Source: Pithys albifrons albifrons
Taxonomy: Eukaryota > Chordata > Aves > Passeriformes > Thamnophilidae
Reading direction: 5' to 3'
Length of the DNA: 64,000 nucleotides
Assembly: GCF_047495875.1 (NCBI RefSeq)
Contig: NC_092471.1
Span: 19,680,501-19,744,500, forward strand
Of this stretch, positions 7,919 to 49,439 are shown in pieces. Each line of letters starts with the position of its first letter. Position 1 is the first letter of the stretch. A program made the translations under genes and the position numbers. The notes below the pieces were generated by a model. That model worked only from the letters and a program-made list of their open reading frames with translations. It ran no database searches and was not told the DNA's origin.

Positions 7919-10045
7919 GTAAGGACGGGCCGGGGTGCAGGGGGTCCCTGGGGGTCTGTCCGGGCTGTGCCGGCCCCTCCCGGGCTGTGCTGTCCCTGGG
8001 CCCGCTCCGGACAGCGTCCTGAGGGCACCGCGGGGCCGGGGCGGCTCTGGCGTCCTTCGCATCCTGCTTTTCCCCTTTCTTTCTGTCTTTTTTATCTCCT
8101 AGTTGCTTTTTGACCTTGAGTTCCCTTCCGCGGTGCTTTCTTTTCTTGTAACTAAAGGTGCATCCAGATCTGGTAACCTGAGGCGACACAGTGTAGTTAA
8201 TAACCGTAAAGGCCCTAAGCCTCATAATGACCATGTCTTCGTAAGGCCCATTAAGTTTACAATGGACCTGTCCTCACAACGACACATGTTGGTGGCATCC
8301 TCACAAAGACCAAGAACGTCATAAAGACACTGTCCTTTTCCCTTCCCTTCCCTTTTCCCTTCCCTTTTCCCTTCCCTTTTCCCTTCCCTTTTCCCTTCCC
8401 TTTTCCCTTCCCTTTTCCCTTCCCTTTTCCCTTCCCTTTTTCCTTCCCTTTCCCCAAACCTTCCCTTTCCCCAAACCTTCCGTTTCCCCAAACCTTCCCT
8501 TTCCCCAAACCGTCCCTTTCCCCAAACCTTCCCTTTCCCCAAACCTTCCCTTTCCCCAAACCTTCCCTTTTCCCTTCCCTTTTCCCAAACCTTCCCTTTT
8601 CCCTTCCCTCAAGGTTAAAGTCACCACTGATACAGATTCCCCAGTGCTTCATCTGGGCCTCTCAGATGTGGTTCAGGCTGTGCAGGGCCCGAGGTGCTTG
8701 CACTTAAACGTGTCTGGGTGGATATTCAGCCTTTCTTATGTTTAAAAAACCCCTTGTGCAGCCTCACAGAGCATATGAGGGCTCTAATAATATTATGGGT
8801 ATTGCCATCATTTTCTCTGGTCATGGCTGGATAAACACAGCCCACCGACCTGGGACTAAAAGATTATAGTTTGTAAAGATTTTGTCCATGTCACTGTCCC
8901 ATCAAGGGCTTTAAACACAGCTATAAACAATCTGTTTTGTAGCTGCTTTGATTCTTCAGTGCTGTCCTCTCCTTAATGTGGCCTTTATAGTGTACATTTA
9001 TTATGTACATCATCTGAAGATTCCTTTCCATATTTTTGCTTTCTGTTGTTTATATCGTGCCCACAGTTATTTCCATTTCCTCCTTCACCTCCTTTAAAAA
9101 ATCCTGAAGGAATGAGGAAGGTGTTACCCATACCTGCCATTTTCATCCTGAAAATGCTGATATTAATACCCTTTCTGACAGGATAGATGTTTGTATGTGG
9201 AAAGCTGAAAATGTCGAGTACTAAACAAAATATTTTCTTAGAGGAACAGGACTATTTAAAAGTGTCTTTGGGTTGATTTCTGTGCTTGTGTCTCCCACCC
9301 CTCAGCTCGTGGCATCCAGCACACCACGGTCAGGCAGGCCCATCGCAAGCACGAGCCCAACTTCCATGATAAATATGGAAACCTCGTCCTCCTGGGTGGA
9401 GCTGCTGTTTTCACCACTGTCTGGGGATATGTAAGTTGATTTTTTCACTGTTCAGTTGCTGTTCAAGCTGTTAAATGCAAAGGGGATTGAGTTTCATGAA
9501 GGCTTCTTTGGAATAACTGAAGTGGTCAGAATTTGGGAGCTGCTTATGTGAGTGAACAGGGATGTGAGAAAATAAAAGTTTTGTTAATTCACATCTTGAT
9601 TTTGAGTTGTTACACAAAGTTCTGTGTCAATCTATTGCCTGTTTTGAAAATGTATGAGAAACACAAATGATTTCTGCTTTCCTTGGGATTTCTAACCCAT
9701 ACAAGTATTAGCAGAAAAATTTCTAGATTAAATACCAGTATGGTGATGGGATTTTAAATTCCAGATTCTTTGTGCTAAAAGGGGATATTTTTTAACAGAA
9801 AGCTGAAATATTTGAATACTCTTCAATATAAATATATTCCACTTGGTTTATTAGAAAATCAATGAGATGTCATGTTCTAATACACGAAATCTGACCTGGA
9901 AACAATAACAATCTGTCAGAAGGTTTCCTTGATTTCAGAGTTAGTAATGTTGGGTTTTATGCTCTTACAGGTGCTCACACAGCTTGGAATGGAGTGGGGC
10001 TTGTCACCTGTTGGCAGAATCACTCCAAGAGAATGGAGGGAGTGA
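7882..10045 (+). CDS. COX7B: COX7B, cytochrome c oxidase subunit 7B (complete, 3 exons)
   Basis: This is a small nuclear-encoded subunit of mitochondrial complex IV, with one transmembrane helix in the inner membrane, needed for assembly of the oxidase. The coding exons are 7882-7918, 9306-9430 and 9971-10045, giving 78 codons plus stop; the human protein is 80 residues. The start is MFPSARAALSL, a basic amphipathic mitochondrial targeting region. The middle contains PNFHDKYGNLVL, followed by a hydrophobic helix (GGAAVFTTVWGYV). The end is GMEWGLSPVGRITPREWRE. The motifs HDKYGN and EWxLSPVGR(V/I)TPxEWR are diagnostic. All introns are GT-AG, and the ATG is in CACCATG. AATAAA at 10149 supplies a polyadenylation signal. 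The gene is flanked by tRNA-Leu and ATP7A. Confidence 0.96.
8336..8612 (+). repeat. Pyrimidine simple repeat in COX7B intron 1
   Basis: Tandem (CCCTTCCCTTTT)n changes to (CCCTTTCCCCAAACCTT)n and ends with mixed units. It lies inside COX7B intron 1. Confidence 0.9.
8640..9300. other. COX7B intron 1, unique sequence
   Basis: AT-rich intron sequence with a pyrimidine-rich stretch before the exon-2 acceptor. No further feature seen. Confidence 0.6.
9306..9430 (+). CDS. COX7B: COX7B exon 2
   Basis: 125 nt. Acceptor CCCCTCAG precedes it and donor GTAAGT follows. Encodes ARGIQHTT...FHDKYGN and the first half of the transmembrane helix up to VWGY. Confidence 0.95.
9971..10045 (+). CDS. COX7B: COX7B exon 3 (C-terminus)
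   Basis: 75 nt including TGA (10043-10045). Acceptor CTCTTACAG. Encodes VLTQLGMEWGLSPVGR and TPREWRE. Confidence 0.95.
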   Translation: MLTQLGMEWGLSPVGRITPREWRE

Positions 10046-10175
10046 AAGCCTCTGCTTCTGACACACTGGTCTGAACTTTCACCAAGAAAATGGTCCTGTA
10101 ATGGCATTTGTTCCCTGATTACCACTTCTACAGTGGCATTCCTGGTCTAATAAACACCCAGAAACCTGTCTGGCT
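10046..10175 (+). other. COX7B: COX7B 3' UTR with poly(A) signal
   Basis: A short 3' UTR. AATAAA at 10149-10154 lies about 105 bp after the stop. The cleavage site, about 20 bp later, is inferred. Confidence 0.7.
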
Positions 10176-10569
10176 CTTCGAGGGTTCCTCTGTGCTCACA
10201 GTCTGCTCAAGTGTAAGAATTAGTATAAAAAATTAAACTAATTTTAGGTAGTCCCAGCTGTTCCTGCAAAGGACAAATCCAGGACTTCACTGAGTTGTCC
10301 ACTGGGCCAGATGTGTGTGTAAATCAGCCTCCCTGCACTCCCCCTGCAGGGTGCACATCCCTTTACCTCTGACTTGTAATGGCAAAGTTGAGATCCCATT
10401 TTTTACCCACAAAAGGATTCTTATGTCTTGAATCACCCTGCCAGCAATTGCTTCTCTGTGAGGACTCTCAGAGTTGTGAGACATTAACTTCAGCTTTGAG
10501 TTGGCTCCACAGGCACCGTCCCTGCTCTGCTACTCGCTGGAGGGGAGAGAAATGGGACTTTCCTGTGAA

Positions 10570-10860
10570 GTCTTATGGAATTACAGAACGGTTTGGGGTG
10601 GAAGGGACCTGGGGGCCAGTCCTGTTGTAAGGCCCTGCTTCTGCATTTGACTGCTGTGTAGACTTGATTAATGTGGTGGGGAAAGAACTCTTGCTGGTAT
10701 TTATCAGAGAATCCCAGGATGGTTTGGGTTGCAAGGGACCTTAAAACCCATCCAGTGCCACCCCCTGCCATGGGCAGGGACACCTCCCACTGTCCCAGGT
10801 TGCTCCAAGCCCTGTCCAACCTGACCTTGGACACTCCCAGGGAATTCTTGTGCACTCCAA
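10570..10860 (-). mobile_element. CR1 fragments of another subfamily
   Basis: Two antisense pieces (start phrases GGTTTGGGGTGGAAGGGACC and GGTTTGGGTTGCAAGGGACC, then CATGGGCAGGGACACCTCCC, CCAGGTTGCTCCAAGCCC). This is the CR1 subfamily also seen at 59160-59628 and 61310-61482. Confidence 0.75.
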
Positions 10861-10929
10861 ATCTGTTAGGAAAGATGTGAGGTGTGTACAGGCTGTGTAA
10901 ACCTCCGGGTCAGTCTGAATCCCTGAGCA

Positions 10930-11260
10930 GCACAGCGGTCCCCGTTTCTGATGCAGCGGAGCCGCGTGCAGTGCCGCGTTGGGAGCGGGGCCCTTCCCGA
11001 GCGCTGCGGGCCCTGCCGGGGCCGAGGGTTACTGCGGGAGCGGCCCCGCAGCACCGGGACGCGTTTGTTCCGCCGCGCCTGTCGCGATAACGCGACACCG
11101 AGCGCGACCGCGGCTGGCGGCGGTACCGCCCCGTCACGTGGGTGGGGCGCGCGTCGCTGGTCACGTGGCGCGGGGGGCGGGGAAAGGCCTGGCCGTGCCT
11201 GGGCCGGGAGCGCGGAACGGGGATCGGACCGGGGGATCGGACCGGGCTGTGCCCCCCGTG
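10930..11260 (+). promoter_or_regulatory. ATP7A: Probable ATP7A CpG-island promoter and non-coding exon 1
   Basis: A dense CpG stretch lies 4.4 kb upstream of the ATP7A start codon and downstream of COX7B, where the non-coding first exon of ATP7A would be expected. Two palindromic E-boxes, both inside GTCACGTGG, lie at 11135-11140 and 11162-11167, 27 bp apart. They fit USF/MYC/TFE-family binding. The first clean donor-like site (CCCCCCGTGAGTGCGG) is at 11258, but it is the first of a repeated array, so the exon-1 end cannot be fixed from sequence alone. Confidence 0.5.
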
Positions 11261-11800
11261 AGTGCGGAACGGGGATCGGAACGGGCTGTGCCCCCCGTGA
11301 GTGCGGAACGGGGATCGGAACGGGCTGTGCCCCCCGTGAGTGCGGAACGGGGATCGGAACGGGCTGTGCCCCCCGTGAGTGCGGAACGGGGAGAGGAACG
11401 GGGGGATCGGACCGGGCTGTGCCCCCGGTGAGTGCGGAACGGGGATCGGACCGGGGGATCGGACCGGGCTGTGCCCCCAGTGAGGGCGGAACGGGGATCC
11501 CGGTGAGTTCAGGGGGATCCCGGGGACTGCAGGGGGATCCCGCCGTGCTTGGTGAGTGCGGGGGGATTCCGGTGGGTGCGGGAGGATCCTGGTGGGTGCG
11601 GGGGGATCCCGGTGAGTTCAGGGGTATCCCGGTGGGTGCGGAGGGATCCCGGTGGGTGCGGGGGGATCCCGGTGAGTTCAGGGGTATCCCGGTGGGTGCA
11701 GGGGTATCCCGGTGGGTGCGGGGGGATCCCGGTGAGTTCAGGGGTATCCCGGTGGGTGCGGGGGGATCCCGGTGGGTGCGGGGGGTCCCCGCCGTGCCCG
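11218..11800 (+). repeat. GC-rich minisatellites with donor-like GTGAGT motifs (ATP7A intron 1)
   Basis: First array: 39-bp units containing CGGGCTGTGCCCCCC and GTGAGTGCGG. GTGAGT starts at 11258, 11297, 11336, 11375 and 11428. Second array, from about 11500: units of GGGGGATCCCGGTGAGTTC alternating with ATCCCGGTGGGTGCGG. Many units read like a splice donor (CCG|GTGAGT). Confidence 0.9.
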
Positions 11801-11937
11801 ATCAGTCCGGAGCTCCCTCGGGGTCCCACAGCCCCGGTGCCCGGCAGGACGGGTGGGACGCGGTGCCGGGTCCGTGTGCCCCGAGGGGCGAGAGGGACCC
11901 GCTGGGGACGGGGCGGACCCCGCAGCCCCCTCAGCCC

Positions 11938-12295
11938 GGGCTGTGTGCGGGTCCCGGGTCTGTGTGCGGATCCCGGATCCATGTGCGCGTCCCGGGGCTG
12001 GGTGCGGGTCCCGGGGCTGGGTGCGGGTCCGTGTGCGGGTCCCGGGGTGGGTGCGGAGCTGGGTGCGGGTCTGTGTGCGGATCCCGGATCCATGTGCGGG
12101 TCCCGGGGCTGGGTGCGGGTCCATGTGCGGGTCCCGGCGTGGGTGCGGGGCTGGGTGCGGGTCCCGGGGTGGGTGCGGAGCTGGGTGCGGATCTGTGTGC
12201 GGATCCCGGATCCATGTGCGGGTCCCGAGGCTGTGTCCGGGTCCATGTGCGGGTCCCGGCGTGGGTGCGGGGCTGGGTGCGGGTCCCGGGGTGAC
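11938..12295 (+). repeat. GC-rich minisatellite GTGCGGGTCCCGGGGCTGG
   Basis: Irregular tandem copies of GGTGCGGGTCCCGGGG and of GTGTGCGGATCCCGGATCC (the latter three times). CpG-rich, in presumed ATP7A intron 1. Long open frames on both strands are due to the repeat. Confidence 0.85.
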
Positions 12296-12384
12296 GCAGT
12301 CTCGGTCTGTGCTCCGAGGTCTTTTTGCCACTTCTGAGCAGCTCAACTTGTCCCTGTGAAACATCTGACTTAGCGCTTTGCTTC

Positions 12385-12507
12385 TTGTCACCTTATGTCA
12401 CCCAATGTCACCCTGTGTCACCCTGTGTCACCCTGTGTCACCCTATGTCACCCTGTGTCACCCTATGTCACCCTATGTCACCCTGTGTCACCCTGTGTCA
12501 CCCTATG
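12385..12507 (+). repeat. Decamer satellite (TCACCCTGTG)n
   Basis: About twelve 10-bp units alternating TCACCCTGTG and TCACCCTATG. Intronic and non-coding. Confidence 0.95.
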
Positions 12508-12509
12508 CC

Positions 12510-14400
12510 GGCTGCACCCTGTACTTCTTTTCCAGTGCTTTCATCAAAAGCAAACTCTGCAAAAGGACAGATAGTTATTTGTGATGCTTTGGGGTAAAAT
12601 CTCGTGAAAATGAGCCAGAGCAAAACAGCTTTAAGTGTTGCCTCTCCTTGTGCTTATTCTGGAAATTGCACATCGTTAGTGTGAAGTTGCTTAAAATCTT
12701 TCATTGTGTTTCTGTACTTAAATACTCGCTGAATTGTGTTTCTGGATGTCAATAGGCCAAGATTTGATACTGTGGGAGGTGGTTGTGGGTGTTACAATGT
12801 CAGCACAAACACAATTCGATTAGAAATTAATAATTATGATGTATTTCCTTACAGAGGAAAGTCATGGAGCTCTTTGACTTCCCAGCAGGCAGATCAGGGA
12901 AGCAAAGTTAGCACTGCCTGTCATTGACTGTTTTATTCTTATTTTCTCTGTGCAATGCATTTCTCACTGTTGTGCCAAGTAGTTTGAGACTCAGCTGAAG
13001 AGTCAGGCCTTACATAACAAGAGCTTGTACATTATTTTTTATTCCTTATGATTATTCCAAGGGAACATTCTCCAAAAATCTGACCTGAAAAGTTGCTGGA
13101 AGGTCACGAGAAAGTAAAAGGTTTGCAAAGGGTTTCTCTCAAGTACTATAAAATTGTTAGAAACCAAGCAGAATGTTTTCAATATCTGCTTTTTTTCCCC
13201 ACACAGTTGGTATAGAAATAAATTCCCTGAGAGCAATTTCCATGGTCTGCTGAGCAAGCAGGGCTTGTTAAAGTCTTGAGCAACACGAATTGCAGCCTCT
13301 TTAGGGCGTCACCTACTGTGACATTTATTACAGATACAGTTTCTCTCTCAATGATTAAACCTCATTCACATATCCGTGAGAATTTCCAGGATATCTCCTA
13401 TCCAGGCACTCTTTCCAAAGGCTCTGTCTGCCCATGAACCCTTTAAAAGCTGGGTCTGTGCTGGGCATCACCTTTTGTGAGCCCGAGGGTGAGATGATGA
13501 TGCAGCTTTTCCCCTTCTTGCTGCCCTTTGCTCTTTTCCTTTAGGGACAGCCACCTCTTTTTCCACTTGGTGTAATTAGTAATTTGGCCTTTCTGCTGCC
13601 AAAATAAAGTGAGCTAAGTAGCACTTGGCCATTTGGAAATTTAATAAAATCCAAAGGCTGTAATTAAACCCGACAGCTCCTGGTTCTGGTGTCTGTGTGA
13701 CACTTACCCAGCTCTGACCTCTCTGAATTTCAGCTGCTGTAAATTATATATAAAAATACAGAATTATATACGGAATATATACACAGAAAGCTGGTGAAAT
13801 CTGGAGCTGTGCACTGAGGCAGAGGCACAGTGTCCTTCCCAGCTGTGCTGCTGCCAGAACAGGCACGAAGTGTGTCCGTGGTCACTCTGTGCTGCCTGGG
13901 TTAGCTCAGGTTGGAATCACCAGAGTGTTTTCTGGGGGGTTTATTTCCTCTTTGCATTGCTTTGTGTTCATTTTTTAGTTTGTGTGGGTTTGGTTGGTTG
14001 GTTCTTTAATTTTATTTTTTTTTGAAAGTGTGAGTTTATGAATTTCTGAATTTCTTCACTTGCACTTCATCCAACCTTATTTGCCTCAGATATTTCACTT
14101 ACAGTGACTGCTATTGGCACATCCCAGAAAAACACTGGGATGAATCTGAGTGTCTGTTACCTGGTGCTTTTTCACTGTTGGATTTCCCTTTCCATGGGAA
14201 GACATTCCTGTTGAAAGGAGAAATTTCTTTCAGTTGTTTCCTTGACTTCATAGCAACATTACCTGACTTTCTCCAAGAAAATGAAACTCAATAGAGAGCT
14301 GTTAAACTGGAGGGGAACTGCCATTTCTTTGTATTGTCAAACCCTAAAATTCTTTATTAAGTGATGGTATGGGTGTTTTATACATGGACCAATGCATTGA
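12510..14400. other. ATP7A intron 1, unique sequence
   Basis: AT-rich sequence without a recognisable gene or repeat family. Short open frames only. Confidence 0.6.
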
Positions 14401-14412
14401 ATAAGATAAAAC

Positions 14413-14425
14413 CTTTCTTTCTTTT

Positions 14426-14470
<45 letters not shown>
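14413..14470 (+). repeat. (CTTT)n microsatellite
   Basis: About 14 tetramer units of CTTT, immediately followed by a CR1 fragment. Confidence 0.95.
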
Positions 14471-14474
14471 TGCA

Positions 14475-14585
14475 GAGCCCTCCTGCCCTCCAGCAGCTCG
14501 ACACTCCCTCCCAACTTGGTGTCATCAGCAAATTTGCTGATGATGGACTCAATCCCCTCATCTAAATCATCAGTAAAGATGTTAA
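14475..14585 (-). mobile_element. CR1 internal fragment
   Basis: Antisense match to the block at 28945-29040 (reverse complement of GATTGAGTCCACCATCAGCA and CACCAAGTTGGGAGGGAGTG). A short fragment without the CR1 3' tail. Confidence 0.75.
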
Positions 14586-15308
14586 ACAGTTCTGTATGTC
14601 TGTAATGTGTGAATATTTCTACACAAATATTTGTGAGTGTTTCCAGTAACTTCTCAGAGCAGGTGAGAAGTGAGATCTGTATTCACTCTTCAGGTGGAAT
14701 TGTCTTATTTCTGCCCTTAGCAAAGATGAGATCTTATTTCATTTATTGGAAAAGTCACTAATTCCCACTTTTATACTGTCTTTACTTCTTGTTTATTAAG
14801 TTTCAACATTCAGTTTTATGCATTAGGGGGGAAAACCTGTTTCTCTGATGAAACTTCCTGGTGTTCTTGCGTGGTTTGTGGCACATCTCAAAGTGAAAGC
14901 AGAAACTTCCAGACCTTCTGTAAGAGGGAACAGCTTGGAAATGTCACTAAGGAGGAAGAAAATTAATTTTACTAACCATTGTTAACATAATTTGGTTTTC
15001 CAAGATAAGTCCTAAGGATAAAAAATCAAGTTAAGCAAGTCTTAACTTCAGGTTTGCAATCAGCCATCACATTTTGCTGTTTCTGCCATTGCATCCAGAC
15101 ATGAGCTGGGATTGTTTTCCTGGTCTTTGGAAAAATAATGCAAATGTTCAAAATCTTAGAGAAAAAATCTGGAAATCACTTCTTTTACCTTCTTTCCCTC
15201 TCAGTCACTGAACAGGTTATACATTGGGCAAACAAAGTCCTTTGCAGTAGCATTTTTACAAATTAATTTTATTTAAGTAATTTTTTTCTGGCCATGTTTT
15301 TAAGAGCA

Positions 15309-15350
15309 ATAATAATAATGATAATAATGATAATAATGATAATGATGATG

Positions 15351-15388
<38 letters not shown>
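15309..15388 (+). repeat. (TAA)n / (TAATGA)n microsatellite
   Basis: AATAATAATGATAATAATGA units pass into a pure (ATA)n run. It lies about 245 bp before the first coding exon of ATP7A. Confidence 0.95.
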
Positions 15389-15389
<1 letters not shown>

Positions 15390-15606
15390 TAATGAGTATC
15401 TTTCTGTAGAGCTTTCCTCAGATATTGTCATTTACTAGAGTTAAAAGGGGTTAAATATGATATTTGTTAAATCACAGACTCATGGAAGGGTTTGGGTTCC
15501 AACCAAAGCATGGGCACACCTTGCACTGCATTTACATCCCTGTTTTGATTTCAGGCTTTGTGAACTGATTTGAGAACTGACATCTGATTGTTTTCAGCCC
15601 ACAGCA

Positions 15607-15624
15607 ATGAGAAGATTTGAGTAG
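15607..15624 (+). other. Upstream ORF (5 codons) in the ATP7A leader
   Basis: ATG at 15607 opens MRRFE and stops at TAG 15622-15624, leaving 9 nt before the ATP7A ATG. It lies downstream of both candidate acceptors of this exon (AG ending at 15554 or 15597), so either splice form of the leader would carry it. Confidence 0.7.
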
Positions 15625-15633
15625 AACTTCCCA

Positions 15634-46031
<30,398 letters not shown>

Positions 46032-46756
46032 GGGACTGAACTCTCCTCCCACCCCAGCTAAGGCAGAACAAAGGAAAACACCTGAAAACACAACCAAAGG
46101 AGCTGTCTGAGGTCTGTGCATGTGCTGATCCTTCTGGAGCTCCTTCAGATGCATTTCTTCATCACTGTAGAGGTAGTTTTTGCAGTGACTTTCCAGAGCC
46201 TTTTTTTGGTTTTTTAATCTAGACTTACCAAAAAAAATCTGGTGAGGGGCTGTTGATGCTCACAAGCAGGGCTGTGTTCCCATTCCATGAAGCTTTCAGG
46301 ATAGCATTTATTTTGGCAAATTGTCAAAGTACAATTTAGGAAACTAAGGAACCAGAACGTTATTTCCCAGCCTTGTACCAGGCTCTTTTATGGATAGTTG
46401 AGTTCAGTACTGTGTCAAAAAATTGTGAATTACTTCATCTGCAAAATCAGGAGGTTCTGTTTGCAGAGAGATGTGCCTTACTTGAGAACTTTATGAACCC
46501 CTCTCGTTTCCATAGCCTCCCTTCTGCCAGAAATGATTCCTCTCAAATGCCTTTTTCTTTTATAAACATCTGGTTTCAGCTTCTCACACTCCGTGCTCTG
46601 GATGCTCTCCCCGTGTGATCCGGTTCCTGCCCGGCAGAGGGTTGGGGTCACACCACCCTGAGCTCTGCCCACCTTGCCCTGGGATGCTCCTGCTGCTAAG
46701 ACTGCTTGAAGGTTGGCTGTGGCTCCTTCCCAGCCTCTCCGAAGCCAAAAACTCCT

Positions 46757-47415
46757 GCAGCATCTGGATGCAGTGCCTGCACATCTGGATGCGGTGCCTG
46801 CAGCATCTGGATGCGGTGCCTGCACATCTGGATGCAGGGCCTGCAGCATGTGGATGCAGTGCCTGCACTGCACATCTGGATGTGGTGCCTGCACATCTGG
46901 ATGCGGTTCCTGCAGCATCTGGATGCAGGGCCTGCACATCTGGATGCAGGGCCTGCACATCTGGATGCAGTGCCTGCACTGCACATCTGGATGCGGTGCC
47001 TGCACATCTGGATGCGGTGCCTGCAGCATCTGGATGCGGGGCCTGCACTGCACATCTGGATGCGGTGCCTGCACATCTGGATGCAGGGCCTGCACATCTG
47101 GATGGGGTGGCTGCAGCATCTGGATGCGGGGCCTGCAGCATCTGGATGCGGTGCCTGCAGCATCTGGATGCAGGGCCTGCACATCTGGATGCGGTGCCTG
47201 CAGCATCTGGATGCGGGGCCTGCACTGCACATCTGGATGCGGTGGCTGCAGCATCTGGATGCGGTGCCTGCACATCTGGATGGGGTGGCTGCAGCATCTG
47301 GATGCGGTGCCTGCACTGCACATCTGGATGCGGTGCCTGCACATCTGGACGCAGGGCCTGCACATCTGGATGCGGTGCCTGCACATCTGGACGCAGGGCC
47401 TGCACATCTGGATGC
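46757..47415 (+). repeat. 21-bp minisatellite in the ATP7A 3' UTR
   Basis: About 30 units of CATCTGGATGCGGTGCCTGC plus A, with longer variants where CTGCACTGCACATCTGG bridges units. It is open in all frames on both strands because the unit is seven codons. Confidence 0.95.
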
Positions 47416-47419
47416 AGTG

Positions 47420-49400
47420 TCAGAGTGATGTGGATCAGCCAAAGTGTTCAGATACAGGAGGGCAGTGCAGGTTCTGCTCACCACCAGTGTCTGCTGACAC
47501 TCCTTAAGTGAATCAGGAGAGTTTGTCACACAAACTGCCTTTGAAATCTCTACAGTTCAGTCTTTCCTTGTAAAGATAAGTCTGTATACCAGGAATGGTG
47601 CAGAATCACACCATGGGTTGATCCAAACCTCCTTTACTTGGGCTGTTCAGATCCAGGCTTTGTGAATTGAGACAGTCCTCTTTTGGTACTGAACTGCAGT
47701 ATCAAAATGCAGGTTTTGATCATGAAATCATTAATACTGACAACATCCTTGTTGAGAAGTACAGGTGTTCATCAGCAGTAGCTGGTTACCTGTTTGCTCC
47801 TCCCTGAGCCTCACTCCTCACACCCATTGCTGAGGTGGCTGTTGGCAGCAGTTCCCTGTTCAGAAGTGCTGGATTTCATTCTGAAGTGCAGCCCATGGTG
47901 TAAACATGAACCAGTTGTGCTTGTGGAGGAGAAATACTCAGTTTGGCATATGATAAAGAGATCTCTATAATGTTCTGCTTTTTAACTTGAAGCCTGGTGT
48001 CAGGACATAGATTGTGCATGTAAAAAGTGGTGAGTAAAGAGGTTTTGCATTTTATCTGAGAACTACCAGAAAAGTCTGTTGTGTGAGGGCAGAAGAGTGT
48101 GCTGTGCCTGTGTTGTCAGTAAATCATGTACTTGGTGTGCAGTGAGGACAAAACCATCACGTGTTGCAGCCTCTAGTTTAAAGAACAAAATATTTCTGTT
48201 CCAGGATTTGGGATTTTAATATCCCTTCTGAAAATAGAGTATTTTATAAAGTATGTTACAGCTGTATGTAATAGGTGGTGTTGTTACATGCTGAGACACA
48301 TCACTGCAAAGCCATTCCATGAGGTGCTCTCACTCTGCAGCAGCTGAGCTGTTCTCTCAAAGCTGATTGGCACCCAAAGGCTCGATGGTGTTATGATGGA
48401 TTTTAGTGCTTCAGTCCTGCACATGTTCCCAAAGACTGCAGTGTCCTTGTTGATCCACCCTCGTTCTCAGTGTTGTTCCTGGGCCAGTTCTGCAGGTGTA
48501 AGGGAGTGTTTAGCTCTTTCTGACTGTGCTGGGGGGCTCTCAGTCCCTGCTCCAGGTGGGATTTCACAGCTGCAGGTGCTGGTTGTGGAGTGCTTGGCAT
48601 GGAAAGGACCCATCGTGCTCTTCCTGCAGGAAATGGGGAGGTGATTCAGTGCTCAATTCCTGGCTGGGAGATAAAGCAGCTTGAAGAACTTGGTAAACTA
48701 TTTCCAAATATGTTTTTAGAGCACTTTGCCTTCAACCTTTTGTTGTCCAAATCATGTGTAGGTGAATGTTTACAGCAGAGTGCTGCCTTTATCTCCAACG
48801 TTGTCCCAATTCAGGTGTTTTTCCAGGTTTACCATTTTTTTGCAAAACTCAGTGTTTGATCCTGTTAAACTAAATAAGATTCCTTTTCCAAACCAGGATA
48901 CTTTGTGATGTGCAGAGGGGATTGTCAGGGAATAAGGAACAGTAAATGCTGGCTGGGAGGGATGTGAGAGCAGCTGGCAGGGACAGCCAGAGGACCAGAC
49001 TGGAGAGGGGACATAAGGGAGCCCAAGGATGGATGGGGGCAAAAGGGTTGGGATAAATTCAGATCTTTGAAGGCAGGTTGTCTGTCCAACACTCCCCAAA
49101 GGTGTGCTAATGACCTCCACAATGTTTATCTTGTGATTTAAATATTACAGAAGGTGCTTTACGTTGAAAAACCAAAATATCCTTCAGTTTGAATGTACAG
49201 TGCAAGTGGGATAATGTGGGAGCTAAATGTTTTCCCAGATGTAAATGTCTTAATGTATAAATGGGTTTATTCCTGCTGGAGACAGTTTGGATCCAGAGGT
49301 TTAAAATATCACTTGAGAAACACACAGTTACAAACAAAATTGTATTACTCCTTTGTCTTATTTTATTGTTTTCTGTGTCTATCTATTTATAAAACCTGTG
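47420..49400. other. Distal ATP7A 3' UTR, unique sequence
   Basis: AT-rich non-coding sequence without known repeats. Ends at the AATAAA at 49409. Confidence 0.55.
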
Positions 49401-49439
49401 CTCTATTTAATAAAAAGTATATATGCTCCAGGCTTTACA

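Larger units (their letters stand above)
46032..49435 (+). other. ATP7A: Probable ATP7A 3' UTR
   Basis: After the stop there is no further coding exon. The first convincing poly(A) signal I see is AATAAA at 49409-49414, giving a 3' UTR of about 3.4 kb, in keeping with the long 3' UTR of mammalian ATP7A. It contains a 21-bp minisatellite (46757-47415). The 3' end is inferred; earlier ends may exist. Confidence 0.6.

Noticed and set aside
11509..12391. Gly/Arg/Pro-rich long frames in the CpG region
   Set aside because: Overlapping open frames on both strands over GC-rich minisatellites; no domain or splice structure.
46478..47529. Cys/Ala/His-rich frames of about 300 residues on both strands
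   Set aside because: Produced by a 21-bp minisatellite that stays open in every frame.
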